A stretch of DNA of 64,000 bases, taken from the NCBI RefSeq assembly GCF_900099655.1, contig NZ_FNDC01000001.1, forward strand, positions 496,001 through 560,000, in the 5' to 3' direction. Numbering within the stretch: the first letter of the stretch is position 1; the number at the start of each line of letters is the position of its first letter. The stretch comes from Planococcus glaciei. GTDB taxonomy: Bacteria > Bacillota > Bacilli > Bacillales_A > Planococcaceae. The notes below the pieces were generated by a model. That model had not been told where the DNA came from. It searched no databases and worked only from the letters and a program-made list of their open reading frames with translations. Positions 39,830 to 48,418 of this stretch are shown here, in pieces. Position numbers and translations under genes: made by a program.

Positions 39830-40540
39830 CTACTGCTCCTGCTGCTTTTCTTGCGGTTCCAGGATAAGCACCATATAACCAATGTCAGTTTCAAAGTTCC
39901 AGTCAACAAAGGTTTCCAGGATATTGCGGTTCAAGGTTGGCTGTATATTCGACTCTGCCACTATTTTATACTCCACGGGCCTTTTAGCAATTTTCAGCTG
40001 TTCTTCAAAACCGTTTTTTATCAGTTCTTTTTCAAGTTGAAGCAAAATGCCAAAACGCCGAATTAAGACGGTCCGTTCATTCAGCCAGTAAATAGATGTT
40101 TCATCCGGTTCTTTTTGCGCTTCTATGCTGCCGATTTTCACTTGTCTATAAAATTCCTCTTCCTTTATATCTTCCGGCCATTGCCAGTTTTCCTGCTCCT
40201 CTTCTTCGTTCAGCACCACGATAATCATTCCGGTTTTTTGTTCCAGATGCCAGTCTGCATACACTTCTTTGGCATCCAGTTCTGCAATTTTCCATAAGTT
40301 CAGTTTGATTTCCTGCTTCAGTTCATTCATTAGCAAGTCGCGTGTTTCGAGTACCCGTTTAAATTGTTTCTGTTCCACGAGAATCCTTTCCGTAGGCGCT
40401 AAAAATCCACGGAGATGGATGGCGATAAATGGCCGGGCAACCGTCACGTAGGCCGATGTCGGGCCTTTACCGAAATGCGTGCGCAGCAATGTAGAAAGAT
40501 AGCCTCCGATTTCACTTTGCATCGTTTTTTCCTTAGGCAT
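39830..40540 (-). CDS. Tandem DUF2294/MpsC-like protein
   Basis: 236 residues containing two copies of a ~110-residue DUF2294 (MpsC-like) domain: the first starts GGYLSTLLRTHFGKGP near residue 12, the second near residue 125. The family is linked to MpsABC membrane-potential/bicarbonate systems in staphylococci, but no mpsA or mpsB is here. Soluble, acidic C-terminus. The start may instead be the ATG at 40522, which has AAGGA 7 nt upstream. Confidence 0.7.
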   Translation of the reverse strand: MPKEKTMQSEIGGYLSTLLRTHFGKGPTSAYVTVARPFIAIHLRGFLAPTERILVEQKQFKRVLETRDLLMNELKQEIKLNLWKIAELDAKEVYADWHLEQKTGMIIVVLNEEEEQENWQWPEDIKEEEFYRQVKIGSIEAQKEPDETSIYWLNERTVLIRRFGILLQLEKELIKNGFEEQLKIAKRPVEYKIVAESNIQPTLNRNILETFVDWNFETDIGYMVLILEPQEKQQEQ

Positions 40541-40558
40541 ACGACCACCCCATCCTTT

Positions 40559-40681
40559 TAAAAATTCCAGAACCCCTCTTTAGGAGTCTGCATCCACGCG
40601 TCTGTCGATCCTTTGTGGTTTGTATTTCCCGGCTTAACAGATTGCAAACCCTTCTTTCGGGAATCCCTTACTTCTCTCAAG
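40559..40681 (-). CDS. Possible 40-residue small protein or remnant
   Basis: Open frame whose product includes KKGLQSVKPGNTNHKGSTD and ends TPKEGFWNF. The composition looks like a real small Bacillales protein. The only start in frame is a TTG at 40681 with a poor ribosome site; no ATG is available, so the gene may have lost its start. It lies between the MpsC-like gene and another small gene, all on the minus strand. Confidence 0.35.
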
Positions 40682-40757
40682 TCATTTCTTTCAACAAATC
40701 TACCCCTTCAGGAAATGCTGATTTTGCATGATGAAAGCAGCTTTATCCCTTTTCAAA

Positions 40758-40940
40758 TCAAGGCTTCGATTTAGTTGCGTTTTTCCAAAGGAGTGAAGCC
40801 AGTCCAGCAATAGCTGAGGCCGTCAGCACTGGATGCTTGGCAGCTTTTTTCCGCCAAGTTTCTAAATTGCTTTCCTCTATTAGATGGCCATTTGATGTTC
40901 GGTCAGTACCCAGCTTCATGTCCTGGCGTTTCTTCGGCAT
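40758..40940 (-). CDS. Small single-span membrane protein
   Basis: 60 residues: a basic N-terminus (MPKKRQDMKL), a central polar part and a C-terminal hydrophobic helix HPVLTASAIAGLASLLW followed by lysines. GGAGG lies 7 nt before the ATG at 40940, which is preferred to an upstream start at 41012. The function is unknown; tail-anchored small proteins of this kind are common in Bacilli. Confidence 0.55.
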   Translation of the reverse strand: MPKKRQDMKLGTDRTSNGHLIEESNLETWRKKAAKHPVLTASAIAGLASLLWKNATKSKP

Positions 40941-41092
40941 GATGGCGCCTCCATATGGGTCGGTTCTTTTTGTTGAAAACTGTCTCTTGGGTCTTTGGTG
41001 ATTGCGGGACACTTTAACCCCTCCTTCAATTGTTACTTTTCTATTCCCGGCTCAACAAATCCATAAGCCGTTTTTCAGCTGGAATCCATAAG

Positions 41093-41118
41093 AAAAGAGC
41101 TTAGGCATGCCTAAGCTC
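41093..41118 (-). terminator. Terminator of the deaminase gene
   Basis: Perfect 22-bp palindrome (11-bp arms GAGCTTAGGCA and complement), followed on the minus strand by TTTTC. Confidence 0.7.
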
Positions 41119-41128
41119 CTCGTATCCT

Positions 41129-41590
41129 TTATGCTTTATTGCTGCGCTGCATCCACAGTTCCACCGGGTTGTCCTGGTTTTCTGCCAGCGGCATCTGCGC
41201 CATCGACAAACGGCGTTCTGAGGCAGGTTTCTGCAGGTCTTCGTAAATAATTTTGGATTTGCCAAGCCCCGCCTGTACCGCTTCTTCAAGGGAAGCACAG
41301 TAATAAGCGGTTTCGATTCCAGCCAGATACATCGCACTCAAACACATCGGGCACGGCTCTCCGCTCGCATACATGATGCTTCCCGCCAAGCTGTCCACGT
41401 TCAACTCCTGCTGGGCACGCCGGATGGCGAGCATTTCCGCATGGCCGCTGACGTCCTGCACTTTATGCAGTTCGTTGACGCCTTCCGCTATGATTTCGCC
41501 GCCTTTGACCAAAACCGCTCCAAACGGCTGGCCGCCTTCCCGGACATTCTGCAGTGACAGTTCCACTGCCCGTTCCATGAACTGATCCAT
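41129..41590 (-). CDS. Nucleoside/guanine deaminase-like CMP/dCMP deaminase family protein
   Basis: 153 residues. Zinc site: His50 and the catalytic Glu52 (GHAEM), Cys80 and Cys83 (EPCPMC). Length and ILYASGEPCPMCLSAMYLAG-like context resemble Bacillus GuaD guanine deaminase and related tRNA-adenosine or cytosine deaminases. The exact base is not certain. AAGGAGG precedes the ATG. Confidence 0.85.
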   Translation of the reverse strand: MDQFMERAVELSLQNVREGGQPFGAVLVKGGEIIAEGVNELHKVQDVSGHAEMLAIRRAQQELNVDSLAGSIMYASGEPCPMCLSAMYLAGIETAYYCASLEEAVQAGLGKSKIIYEDLQKPASERRLSMAQMPLAENQDNPVELWMQRSNKA

Positions 41591-41608
41591 TTTTCCAGCC
41601 TCCTTCGT

Positions 41609-42235
41609 TTAAACCGAAAGCACGAACACGCCGCCGCAATGCGACACCGGATAGAATTCGCAGCGGCAAATTCCTTTCAATGCTTCACGGATTTCTTCAT
41701 AAACAAAATAAAATTCATCGTGGTCCCAATAACCGGCACTGTCTTTTCGGCACTGCTCCAATTGGCCGCGCGTTTCAAAAGCGATATCACCGATATAGAT
41801 TCTGCCTCCAGCCGCCAATGAAGGCAGCAGTTCCTGGATAAATTCCACTTTTCCGTCATCCGTTAAGTGATGGAGCGCATAAGTGCTGATGATGGAATCG
41901 TAAGTTTCATCTTTCAATTCCGCCGGCAAACCTTCTGCGATATCCCCTTCGATCAATTTCGCTTTCGGCATTTTTACTTGGGCAATGGCAATCATCTCAG
42001 CGGAAAAGTCCACGCCGTCGATCTGATGGCCTTCCTGGTACAGCCTGCTTGCAAGTATGCCCGTGCCGAAACCGATGTCGAGAACATGCGAGCATTCCGT
42101 TTGCATCGCTTCGTTGAAAATCGTATTGAGGATTTCTTTGTACCCTGCAAACGGATACTGGTTATTTTCTTCACTGATCTGCACGGTCTGATCGTAATCG
42201 TTTGCCCATAAATCAAAGCCTTGTTTGTTTAACAT
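41609..42235 (-). CDS. Class I SAM-dependent methyltransferase
   Basis: 208 residues. Motif I VLDIGFGTGILA near residue 51, acidic motif II GVDFSAEM near 73, and IISTYALHHL post-motif. Resembles YrrT/YcgJ-type small-molecule methyltransferases of Bacilli. Its start overlaps the 3' end of the NTase-GNAT fusion gene by 23 bases, so translation is probably coupled. Confidence 0.8.
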   Translation of the reverse strand: MLNKQGFDLWANDYDQTVQISEENNQYPFAGYKEILNTIFNEAMQTECSHVLDIGFGTGILASRLYQEGHQIDGVDFSAEMIAIAQVKMPKAKLIEGDIAEGLPAELKDETYDSIISTYALHHLTDDGKVEFIQELLPSLAAGGRIYIGDIAFETRGQLEQCRKDSAGYWDHDEFYFVYEEIREALKGICRCEFYPVSHCGGVFVLSV

Positions 42236-43370
42236 TCTCTTCCTCCTGAGTTTCTTCTATAGTTGTTGTTTCCAGCGCGTATACGCAGACGTCCTTGCCG
42301 GACAATCGAATTTCTTTCTCCAATGCCAGTCCGGTCCGTTCGGCCACTTTTCTGGAGCCGATATTTCCCGGCTGGATCAGTGAAATCAACCGCTTGTTGC
42401 CAAGCTGTTCCGTGCCGTAATCACGGAGCGCGGCGGCCGCTTCCGCCGCATAGCCTTGCCCCCAGTAATCCTTGGCGATCCAATAGCCGATCTCCAGTTC
42501 TTCTCTGCCTTCAATGGTTTGTTTGACGAGGCCCGCATGCCCGATCGGCACATCGTCTTCCGAGCGAACCAGAAGCCGCAGCCCGAGTTCGGGGTTTTCG
42601 CGGTATGAACGATAAATCCAATACAAAAATTCCAATGCCCCTTCCCGGCTGCGCGTCCGTCCGTTTCCAATAAAGCGGACCACTTCCGGATCGCTTAAAA
42701 GAGAGCAGAGAAAATCAAAATCTTCGTCCTGGTACTTCCGGAACTCCAGTCTTGCTGTTTTTATTGTTGCGCCCCGCTTTTCTCCCTTTTCCCGCGCTTG
42801 GTGCTTTGAAGGCTGCACTTTCACTTTTGGCCATTTGGCTTTCCAGTCTTTTTTCTGCAAGCGGCTTTCGTAAATGGCCGCCAATTCCTCGTTCGTCTGG
42901 AAATGCGGCGTCGGCTTCACAATCATCCGCAAAACATCTTGTATGCCGCAGGGCGCCGTTAATACGAGCCCTTCTTCTGTATCCAGTTTCACCCCCAGAG
43001 CCGTTGCGGTTTCCGGAAATTTTGAAATGGCATCAACCGAAGAGAGGTAAGGTGCAAAGCCATTGATCCGGTGCATACGCGCCTGATTTTTGACCGACCA
43101 AGGGAGATCCGGCATCCGTGCCCGCAGCTGTTGTTCAAATTTCGTTTCTTCCGATTCTTCTGTAGCGTTTTCATCAAAATAAATGACATCGATGTCCGGC
43201 AAAGGCGTCCGTTCGCTGTAGCCGTGAAGGTCGTCCCATATTTTTGAGCGCACAAATCCTGCACATACCCACCAATCCGGCAATTCCAGAGTTTTAACGG
43301 CTTTCAGAATTTCTATCATCCGGCGATCCTGCTGGATGGCCGACACGATATCCTGTTCATTTTTCAACAT
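42213..43370 (-). CDS. Nucleotidyltransferase (NTP_transf_6-like) fused to a GNAT domain
   Basis: 385 residues. The N-terminal ~190 residues match the stand-alone bacterial nucleotidyltransferase family (DUF925): VCAGFVRSKIWDDLHG and the acidic pair Asp59/Asp61 (PDIDVIYFD). Residues about 200-370 form a RimJ/RimL-like GNAT with acetyl-CoA loop GQGYAAEAA. A lysine-rich linker (about 175-200) joins them. Both domains are complete in one frame. It is the second GNAT fusion in the window. Confidence 0.8.
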   Translation of the reverse strand: MLKNEQDIVSAIQQDRRMIEILKAVKTLELPDWWVCAGFVRSKIWDDLHGYSERTPLPDIDVIYFDENATEESEETKFEQQLRARMPDLPWSVKNQARMHRINGFAPYLSSVDAISKFPETATALGVKLDTEEGLVLTAPCGIQDVLRMIVKPTPHFQTNEELAAIYESRLQKKDWKAKWPKVKVQPSKHQAREKGEKRGATIKTARLEFRKYQDEDFDFLCSLLSDPEVVRFIGNGRTRSREGALEFLYWIYRSYRENPELGLRLLVRSEDDVPIGHAGLVKQTIEGREELEIGYWIAKDYWGQGYAAEAAAALRDYGTEQLGNKRLISLIQPGNIGSRKVAERTGLALEKEIRLSGKDVCVYALETTTIEETQEEENVKQTRL

Positions 43371-43512
43371 AACGCGCTCCTTTTATTCCTTTTTATAGAC
43401 GATAAATTGCAGCAGAAAGGACCGCCATACATCCGATAATTCCAAAGGCCGGCTTTCCATTCGGCAAATGGCTGTTCTGGAAGTTCTTGATCATCTGCCC
43501 CACTCCCTCCTG

Positions 43513-44211
43513 CTATTTGGAACCCAGAAACTCTGCCTGCAGCTTCTCTTCCTGTACGTGCCCATCGAAGAGCACGCGGTAAGCATGGGCATTTGGCCGC
43601 GAACTGACAATCCGGTGAATGTCTTGGCCGATGTAATGAAGGGCCGTGCCGTCATCCGCAGCGATGCCGCCTTTGATGGTTCCTTCCGCAATCAGCCGTT
43701 GGTATACAGGCCTTCTGTCCATTTCTCCGTCGTAATGCGGACAGTTGCTGCCTTCAAGAAAGCCTAGGCTCCGGATCGGCTCCAACTGTTCCCCGTAGGA
43801 ATCGGTCACTCCGTCTTCAAACCAGCACAGTGAACCTGCACTGATGCCTGCCAGCACAATCCCCTGCTCCCAGGCTTTCCGCAAAATTGCATCCAATCCC
43901 CATTCTCTCCAGAGCACCAATAAATTTTTCGTATTTCCGCCGCCCACATAAATAATATCTTTCTCCAAAACGAACGCTTCCAGATCTTTAGCAGGTGGTT
44001 TAAACAGCGACAAATGGGACGGCTCACAATCCTGTTCGTTGAAAAAGCGATAAAAATTGGCGATATAGGTGTCGGAATCCCCGCTAGCCGTTGGCACAAA
44101 GCAGATTTTCGGTCTGGTTTTTTGGGATTGTTCCAGTATGTATCGATCGAGCAGCGGATTGTCCGGTTCCATTGAAAATCCCCCGCCGCCAAGTGCAATA
44201 ATTTGTCTCAT
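43513..44211 (-). CDS. Peptidase S51 (peptidase E / cyanophycinase-like)
   Basis: 232 residues. Catalytic Ser124 in the elbow GISAGS, with YVGGGNTKNLL near residue 88 forming the oxyanion region and a candidate His in NCPHYDGEMDRR. Peptidase E hydrolyses Asp-X dipeptides; Bacillus homologues such as YgaJ are uncharacterised. It begins 1 base after the upstream GNAT stop, so it is in that operon. Confidence 0.85.
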   Translation of the reverse strand: MRQIIALGGGGFSMEPDNPLLDRYILEQSQKTRPKICFVPTASGDSDTYIANFYRFFNEQDCEPSHLSLFKPPAKDLEAFVLEKDIIYVGGGNTKNLLVLWREWGLDAILRKAWEQGIVLAGISAGSLCWFEDGVTDSYGEQLEPIRSLGFLEGSNCPHYDGEMDRRPVYQRLIAEGTIKGGIAADDGTALHYIGQDIHRIVSSRPNAHAYRVLFDGHVQEEKLQAEFLGSK

Positions 44212-44212
44212 C

Positions 44213-44755
44213 CTACTTCGTCCAATCTGATTTTAATAAGGAAAACAGCAAGGCATCGTGCGATTGGCCTCCCTGATACAGGTAACTCCGCAGCTTTCCT
44301 TCTTCCATGAACCCGAGCTTTTTCAGCAGCCGGCTAGATGCCCCGTTATCCGGAAACGTCACAGCCCCCATCCGCACCAAGTCCAATTGACCGAATGCAT
44401 AGAACAGCACCGCCTGAACCGCTTCCTGCATCAAGCCCTTCCGCCAATAATCGGGATGCAGTTCATAGCCGATTTCGGACTTTTTTGCCCGTACATTCAA
44501 ATTGTTCAGGCCGATCGTACCGATAAATTCTCCATTTTCCTTTAAGGTGATTCCCCAGCGGATTCCCCGTTTGCTTTCAAACAGCGTCTGAAATGATTCA
44601 ATGACAGCGGCGGCTTCCTGCACATTGATCAATGGATCCATGCCGTAGTAGCGGGTCACGTCTTCCCGGGACATGATTTGATAAAAAGAATCGGCATATT
44701 GCTGGCCGATGTGCACCAACCTCAGCCTGTCGGTTTCAAGTACCGGAAATTCCAT
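44213..44755 (-). CDS. GNAT acetyltransferase, RimJ/RimL type
   Basis: 180 residues: LETDRLRLVHI at the N-terminus, HPDYWRKGLMQEAV near residue 98 as acetyl-CoA loop, and FPDNGASSRLLKKLGF toward the end, all typical of RimJ/RimL-like enzymes. AAGGAGG before the ATG. Cotranscribed with the S51 peptidase. Substrate unknown. Confidence 0.82.
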   Translation of the reverse strand: MEFPVLETDRLRLVHIGQQYADSFYQIMSREDVTRYYGMDPLINVQEAAAVIESFQTLFESKRGIRWGITLKENGEFIGTIGLNNLNVRAKKSEIGYELHPDYWRKGLMQEAVQAVLFYAFGQLDLVRMGAVTFPDNGASSRLLKKLGFMEEGKLRSYLYQGGQSHDALLFSLLKSDWTK

Positions 44756-44827
44756 GGCAACTCCTCCTTCAATTCCGTATATCCCTTTTTCGCCATTCCT
44801 TTGCGACTCTCCTGTTTTTTGGCAAAT

Positions 44828-44865
44828 AAAAAAGACCCGTACTGTGCTTTAAAACACAGCGGGCC
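44828..44865 (-). terminator. Terminator of the nitroreductase gene
   Basis: CCCG and CTGTG arms with their complements around a 7-nt loop. On the minus strand a run of six T follows. Confidence 0.7.
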
Positions 44866-44875
44866 TTCCGTTACT

Positions 44876-45505
44876 TCAAATAAAACGTGCAATGTCTTCA
44901 AGCGGCAAACGGGACGTGCCAAAAGCTGGCGATGCTGCTTTTCCGACTGCGATCAATACGATCGGGAAAAGGTGTTCCGGCAGTTCAAAGCGCTCTGCAA
45001 ACTTCGCTTTGTCAAAGCCGCCCATCGGAATGGTATCGTAGCCGCGGTCTTTGGCAATCAGCATCAACTGCATCGAAATCAAACCGGCGTCGTATGCGGC
45101 GATGTTCATTCGCGCTTCCACTGGGGCATTCGGATACACCTTATACGTATTTTCGATGGTCCGTTCTTTGATGGACTCATCCATATGGCCTTCTTCCACA
45201 TTTTGCGTATAGATTTTTTCTACGTTCTTATATGCATCAATATTGCCAAGAACGGCGATGATGGCTGAAGACGTTTCAACCTGTGCCTGGTTATTGGCAA
45301 TCGCACGCAATTCTTTTTTCACTTCCTGGTCCTGGATGACGATGAAATTCCAGGACTGCAAGTTGCTTGAAGAAGGAGCGGTTGACGCAAGCGTCAGCAT
45401 TTCTTCCAATTCTTCTTTTGAAATTTTAAAGTCCGGATCATATGCCCGCACTGATTTTCTTTCCTGCATTACTTTCACTACCGGGGATTCTACATTGACT
45501 GTCAT
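44876..45505 (-). CDS. Nitroreductase-family FMN oxidoreductase
   Basis: 209 residues. FMN phosphate contacts in the N-terminal RKSVRAYDP, then APSSSNLQSWNF near residue 44 and GGFDKAKF near residue 162, as in YodC/YdgI/YfhC-type NAD(P)H nitroreductases that reduce nitroaromatics or quinones. Strong AAGGAGG. A 15-bp palindrome at 45528-45542 just upstream resembles sites of electrophile-sensing DUF24/MarR regulators. Confidence 0.85.
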   Translation of the reverse strand: MTVNVESPVVKVMQERKSVRAYDPDFKISKEELEEMLTLASTAPSSSNLQSWNFIVIQDQEVKKELRAIANNQAQVETSSAIIAVLGNIDAYKNVEKIYTQNVEEGHMDESIKERTIENTYKVYPNAPVEARMNIAAYDAGLISMQLMLIAKDRGYDTIPMGGFDKAKFAERFELPEHLFPIVLIAVGKAASPAFGTSRLPLEDIARFI

Positions 45506-45527
45506 GGTGTTGCCTCCTTAAATTCAG

Positions 45528-45542
45528 CTTACTTTTAGTAAG
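45528..45542 (-). promoter_or_regulatory. Palindromic operator before the nitroreductase gene
   Basis: CTTACT-TTT-AGTAAG, perfect arms, 23 bp before the start codon. Similar TTACT(N3)AGTAA sites are bound by YodB/HypR-type DUF24 regulators in B. subtilis, which control nitroreductases and azoreductases. Confidence 0.5.
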
Positions 45543-45614
45543 TCACTGAGCATAACTTACCACTGCTGAAATAAAGAGTCAAAAGAGTTGCTCAGCCCGG
45601 CATAGCTTCTTCCC

Positions 45615-46154
45615 TTAATCTTCGGGGTTGATGATCGCCAGAATTTGATGGTCCTGCCAGACGCCATGAATCTGGACATTTTTAATAGCGATGCCTTCTT
45701 TATGGAAACCGGCTTTTTCCAGGACGCGGATCGATGCCTCGTGATGCGGCATAACCCCCGCTTCGATGCGGTGCAGCCCCAGTTCGCGGAATCCATACTC
45801 GGCCAGCAGCCGGACCGCTTCTGTCGCATACCCCTTGCCGTTATGGTCCTGGTCAATGGTATAGCCCATAATGGCGCTTTGGACTGGTCCCCGAACCACC
45901 TGAACCAGATTGATCGAACCGACCAGCACGTCCCCGTCATTTAAAAAAACCCCGAAATTGTACTGGTCGTCGTTCTGCCAGCTTGCTTCCTGCATCTGCA
46001 GCCGGAGCGCCTGCCCTTCAATTGAATAGAAATCGGGACGGCGAGTGACGGAAAACTGCTCAAACAGTTCTTTGTTCCGTATTTCCATGTCCACTAACTC
46101 CTCTAAATCATCTACTGTCAGCTTCCGAAGATAGATTTTTTCACCCTTCATCAT
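45615..46154 (-). CDS. GNAT acetyltransferase, RimJ/RimL type
   Basis: 179 residues, GEKIYLRKLTVDD start, acetyl-CoA loop HNGKGYATEAVRLL near residue 107 and HHEASIRVLEKAGF near residue 139. Similar to Bacillus YjcK/YdaF-like ribosomal-protein alanine acetyltransferases. Monocistronic, divergent from ydbS. Confidence 0.82.
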   Translation of the reverse strand: MMKGEKIYLRKLTVDDLEELVDMEIRNKELFEQFSVTRRPDFYSIEGQALRLQMQEASWQNDDQYNFGVFLNDGDVLVGSINLVQVVRGPVQSAIMGYTIDQDHNGKGYATEAVRLLAEYGFRELGLHRIEAGVMPHHEASIRVLEKAGFHKEGIAIKNVQIHGVWQDHQILAIINPED

Positions 46155-46238
46155 TTTTCACTTCCCTTTCGTTTACTTATTTCCAGATAACTGAAACATT
46201 TTCCTGCTCTTTGCCGTATAAAAGGGGAGGTGAAAGAT

Positions 46239-46754
46239 ATGTATATAAATATAGAAGAACCTACCCGAAGGATTTCCCCTGACGCGGTCCGTGTCTGGCG
46301 GTTGTCCAACTTCCTAATGGAAGCCATTGGGTTTCTGGTAATTTGCGCCCTTCTTGTTGCCGGCAATCATTTCGGCTGGTGGCCATGGGTCACTTGGATC
46401 TTATGGGGAGCAATCGGAATTTCCTTGCTTTCTTCCCTTTACTCGATTTGGTTTGAGCCCGCTTGGCTGCAAAAAACCTGGCGCTACGAAATTGATGAAG
46501 AGTATATTCAATTGCAGCATGGCCGGTTCAACAAGCACCATACCTTGATTCCCATGGCCAAAGTGGAATACGTGACAACCAACCAAGGGCCGTTCCTGAG
46601 AAAATACGATTTGTATGACCTGACAATCGGAACGGTCACTTCTTCCCACAAAATTCCGGCCATTCCGAAAGAGCAGGCGCTTGCCCTCCGCGCGCAAATC
46701 GGCGTTCTGGCAAAAATCAAAGACAGCGACGAAGAAATGGATGTGGCTCCATGA
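46239..46754 (+). CDS. ydbS: Bacterial PH (bPH2) domain membrane protein, YdbS-like
   Basis: 171 residues with two membrane helices (about 25-65) and one bPH2 domain (about 80-150: WRYEIDEEYIQLQHG). B. subtilis YdbS/YdbT are linked to resistance against bacteriocin-type peptides such as amylocyclicin. The ATG at 46239 is 8 nt after GGAGG; the GTG at 46230 is part of that site. It overlaps the next gene by 4 bases. Confidence 0.85.
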   Translation: MYINIEEPTRRISPDAVRVWRLSNFLMEAIGFLVICALLVAGNHFGWWPWVTWILWGAIGISLLSSLYSIWFEPAWLQKTWRYEIDEEYIQLQHGRFNKHHTLIPMAKVEYVTTNQGPFLRKYDLYDLTIGTVTSSHKIPAIPKEQALALRAQIGVLAKIKDSDEEMDVAP

Positions 46755-48223
46755 TGGAAGCCGAAAGACAACACTTCCATTTTAGCTGGCCGCTATTTCA
46801 ACTCGTCTCTTTGGTGAAAGGCAGCGTCTTCTTTATTTTTTATCTGTTTATCCTGAAAGCCGGCAGCGACTCGGCATTTATCCTGGCGCTGAAAGGCCTG
46901 TTTATTGCATCCATGTTTTTTTCCGTCACCAAGATTTTTTTGAATTGGGTGTACACCCGCTATGAAATTTCCGATACCACCGTTACGTTATACCTTGGAA
47001 TTTTCGTCAAAAAGCAGCGCAATGTGGAGCTGAAGCGGATTCAGAATGTCCAGCAGACCACTAACTTTTTGCATCGTCTGTTAAAACTGACGTCGCTGAC
47101 GCTTGAAACCGGTACGGCTGGAGAAGATGCCGCTGTCAAATTCCCGGTATTGTCCCATGCGGAAGCCGACCGGATCAAGGGGCTTGTCGAGGAAGCAAAA
47201 CGGGTACATGCCGAACCGCTTAAATCGATAACTGAAGAAGAAGTGCCTGTTCCATCACCACCGCTTCCTGAACGACAGATTTATTTCACAGCAGGCATGA
47301 AAGATTTGGTGAAGGCCGCCTTTACCTCGTTAAGCATGTTCGCCATTTTTCCGATTCTCTTTTCGCTGTATTTTCAATTCGATGATTTTTTCAACCTGGA
47401 TGAAACATCCCAATCTGTATTCGCCTTTTTTGCCTCCCGGCTTTGGCTGCTTGTCCCGGTCTTCCTGACTGCATTGCTGCTTTCAGCCATCATCGGGTTT
47501 GTCACCACGTACTCCAAATACGGAAAATTCGTCATTTCCGCTGATGAGCACCGAATTTATATCCGCAAAGGCATTTTTACGGAAACCCAATTCTCGATCC
47601 GGAAAGACAAGGTCCAGGCCATTAAAATTGAACAGCCTGTTCTGAAACGCCTTCTCGGGATGGCAGAAGTGAAGCTGATAAGCGCCGGGAGCGTTGGGAA
47701 TGATGATAATGAAATCAATTCCCTTTTCCCGTTCCTTCCTGCGAAAGAAGCTTACCGCCTGGTGGAGGAGCTGCTGCCGCAATATGAGATTTCCAGTTCG
47801 ATGCAAGCCTTGCCAAAAAGCGCTTTATGGATTCGGCTGCTGCGCCCTTACTATTTCTGGATTGCAGCAACAATCGCCCTTGCCGTTTTCAAAATGGAAT
47901 GGCTCTGGCTGTCGGCTCCGCTTTTCGTGATTTTCATCGTTGCCCGTTTCCTGGAGTACCGCTATACGCGCTATCGTTTAACGGAACGTTTTATACAGAT
48001 TCAGACAGGTGCATTTTCAACAACTACCTTATTGACAAAGCGGGTAAAAATACAGGAAATCGAAGTCACACACAGCTGGCTGCAGCGGAAGTTCGGCGTT
48101 TCGAGCCTTCACTTCCATATCCGCAGCAAACCGCTTCTTGCCACTGAACTGAAAGACGTTCCACGTGAAACAGGCGCGCAGTTTTATCATTGGTTTAAAG
48201 ACCGTACCCATTTCGTGAAATAA
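46751..48223 (+). CDS. ydbT: Bacterial PH domain membrane protein, YdbT-like
   Basis: 490 residues with about six membrane helices in three pairs and three bPH2 domains (about 60-140, 250-330, 395-480), each with the Y-x-IS/LT-D/E pattern (YTRYEISDTTVTL and YTRYRLTERFIQI). Coupled to ydbS by an ATGA overlap; the two probably form one membrane complex involved in envelope stress or peptide resistance. Confidence 0.87.
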   Translation: MMEAERQHFHFSWPLFQLVSLVKGSVFFIFYLFILKAGSDSAFILALKGLFIASMFFSVTKIFLNWVYTRYEISDTTVTLYLGIFVKKQRNVELKRIQNVQQTTNFLHRLLKLTSLTLETGTAGEDAAVKFPVLSHAEADRIKGLVEEAKRVHAEPLKSITEEEVPVPSPPLPERQIYFTAGMKDLVKAAFTSLSMFAIFPILFSLYFQFDDFFNLDETSQSVFAFFASRLWLLVPVFLTALLLSAIIGFVTTYSKYGKFVISADEHRIYIRKGIFTETQFSIRKDKVQAIKIEQPVLKRLLGMAEVKLISAGSVGNDDNEINSLFPFLPAKEAYRLVEELLPQYEISSSMQALPKSALWIRLLRPYYFWIAATIALAVFKMEWLWLSAPLFVIFIVARFLEYRYTRYRLTERFIQIQTGAFSTTTLLTKRVKIQEIEVTHSWLQRKFGVSSLHFHIRSKPLLATELKDVPRETGAQFYHWFKDRTHFVK

Positions 48224-48230
48224 GCCGCAA

Positions 48231-48269
48231 AAAGGAGTTGTCCCAAAAGCAATTTGGGACAACTCCTTT
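48231..48269 (+). terminator. Terminator of ydbST (repeated hairpin family)
   Basis: AAAGGAGTTGTCCC arm with a perfect complement around a short loop, T-rich end. The GGAGTTGTCC core is the same as at 929-976. Confidence 0.75.
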
Positions 48270-48273
48270 GCGA

Positions 48274-48331
48274 CGAAGCTAGCGTAGCGATGCAACGGTT
48301 TTTCATGTCTCGAAGCTAGCGCAGCGATGCA
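48274..48331. repeat. Two copies of a 21-bp repeat (CGAAGCTAGCG-AGCGATGCA)
   Basis: CGAAGCTAGCGYAGCGATGCA occurs at 48274-48294 and 48311-48331 with one difference. A third copy (two further differences) is at 37969-37989 in the opposite orientation. They lie between two convergent terminators. Confidence 0.6.
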
Positions 48332-48372
48332 GAGACAGGAGCAATAGTATTCCCTTACGCTTTATTAGAAGC

Positions 48373-48418
48373 AGGGGCTGTCCCATAAGTCTATTGTTTG
48401 ACTTATGGAACAGCCCCT
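48373..48418. terminator. Terminator between ydbT and the EamA gene
   Basis: AGGGGCTGTCCCATAAGTC and its near complement, about 19 bp, followed by CCTTTAT on the plus strand. It touches the stop codon of the EamA gene. Shares the TAAGTC...GACTTA inner stem with the hairpin at 929-976. Confidence 0.6.
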
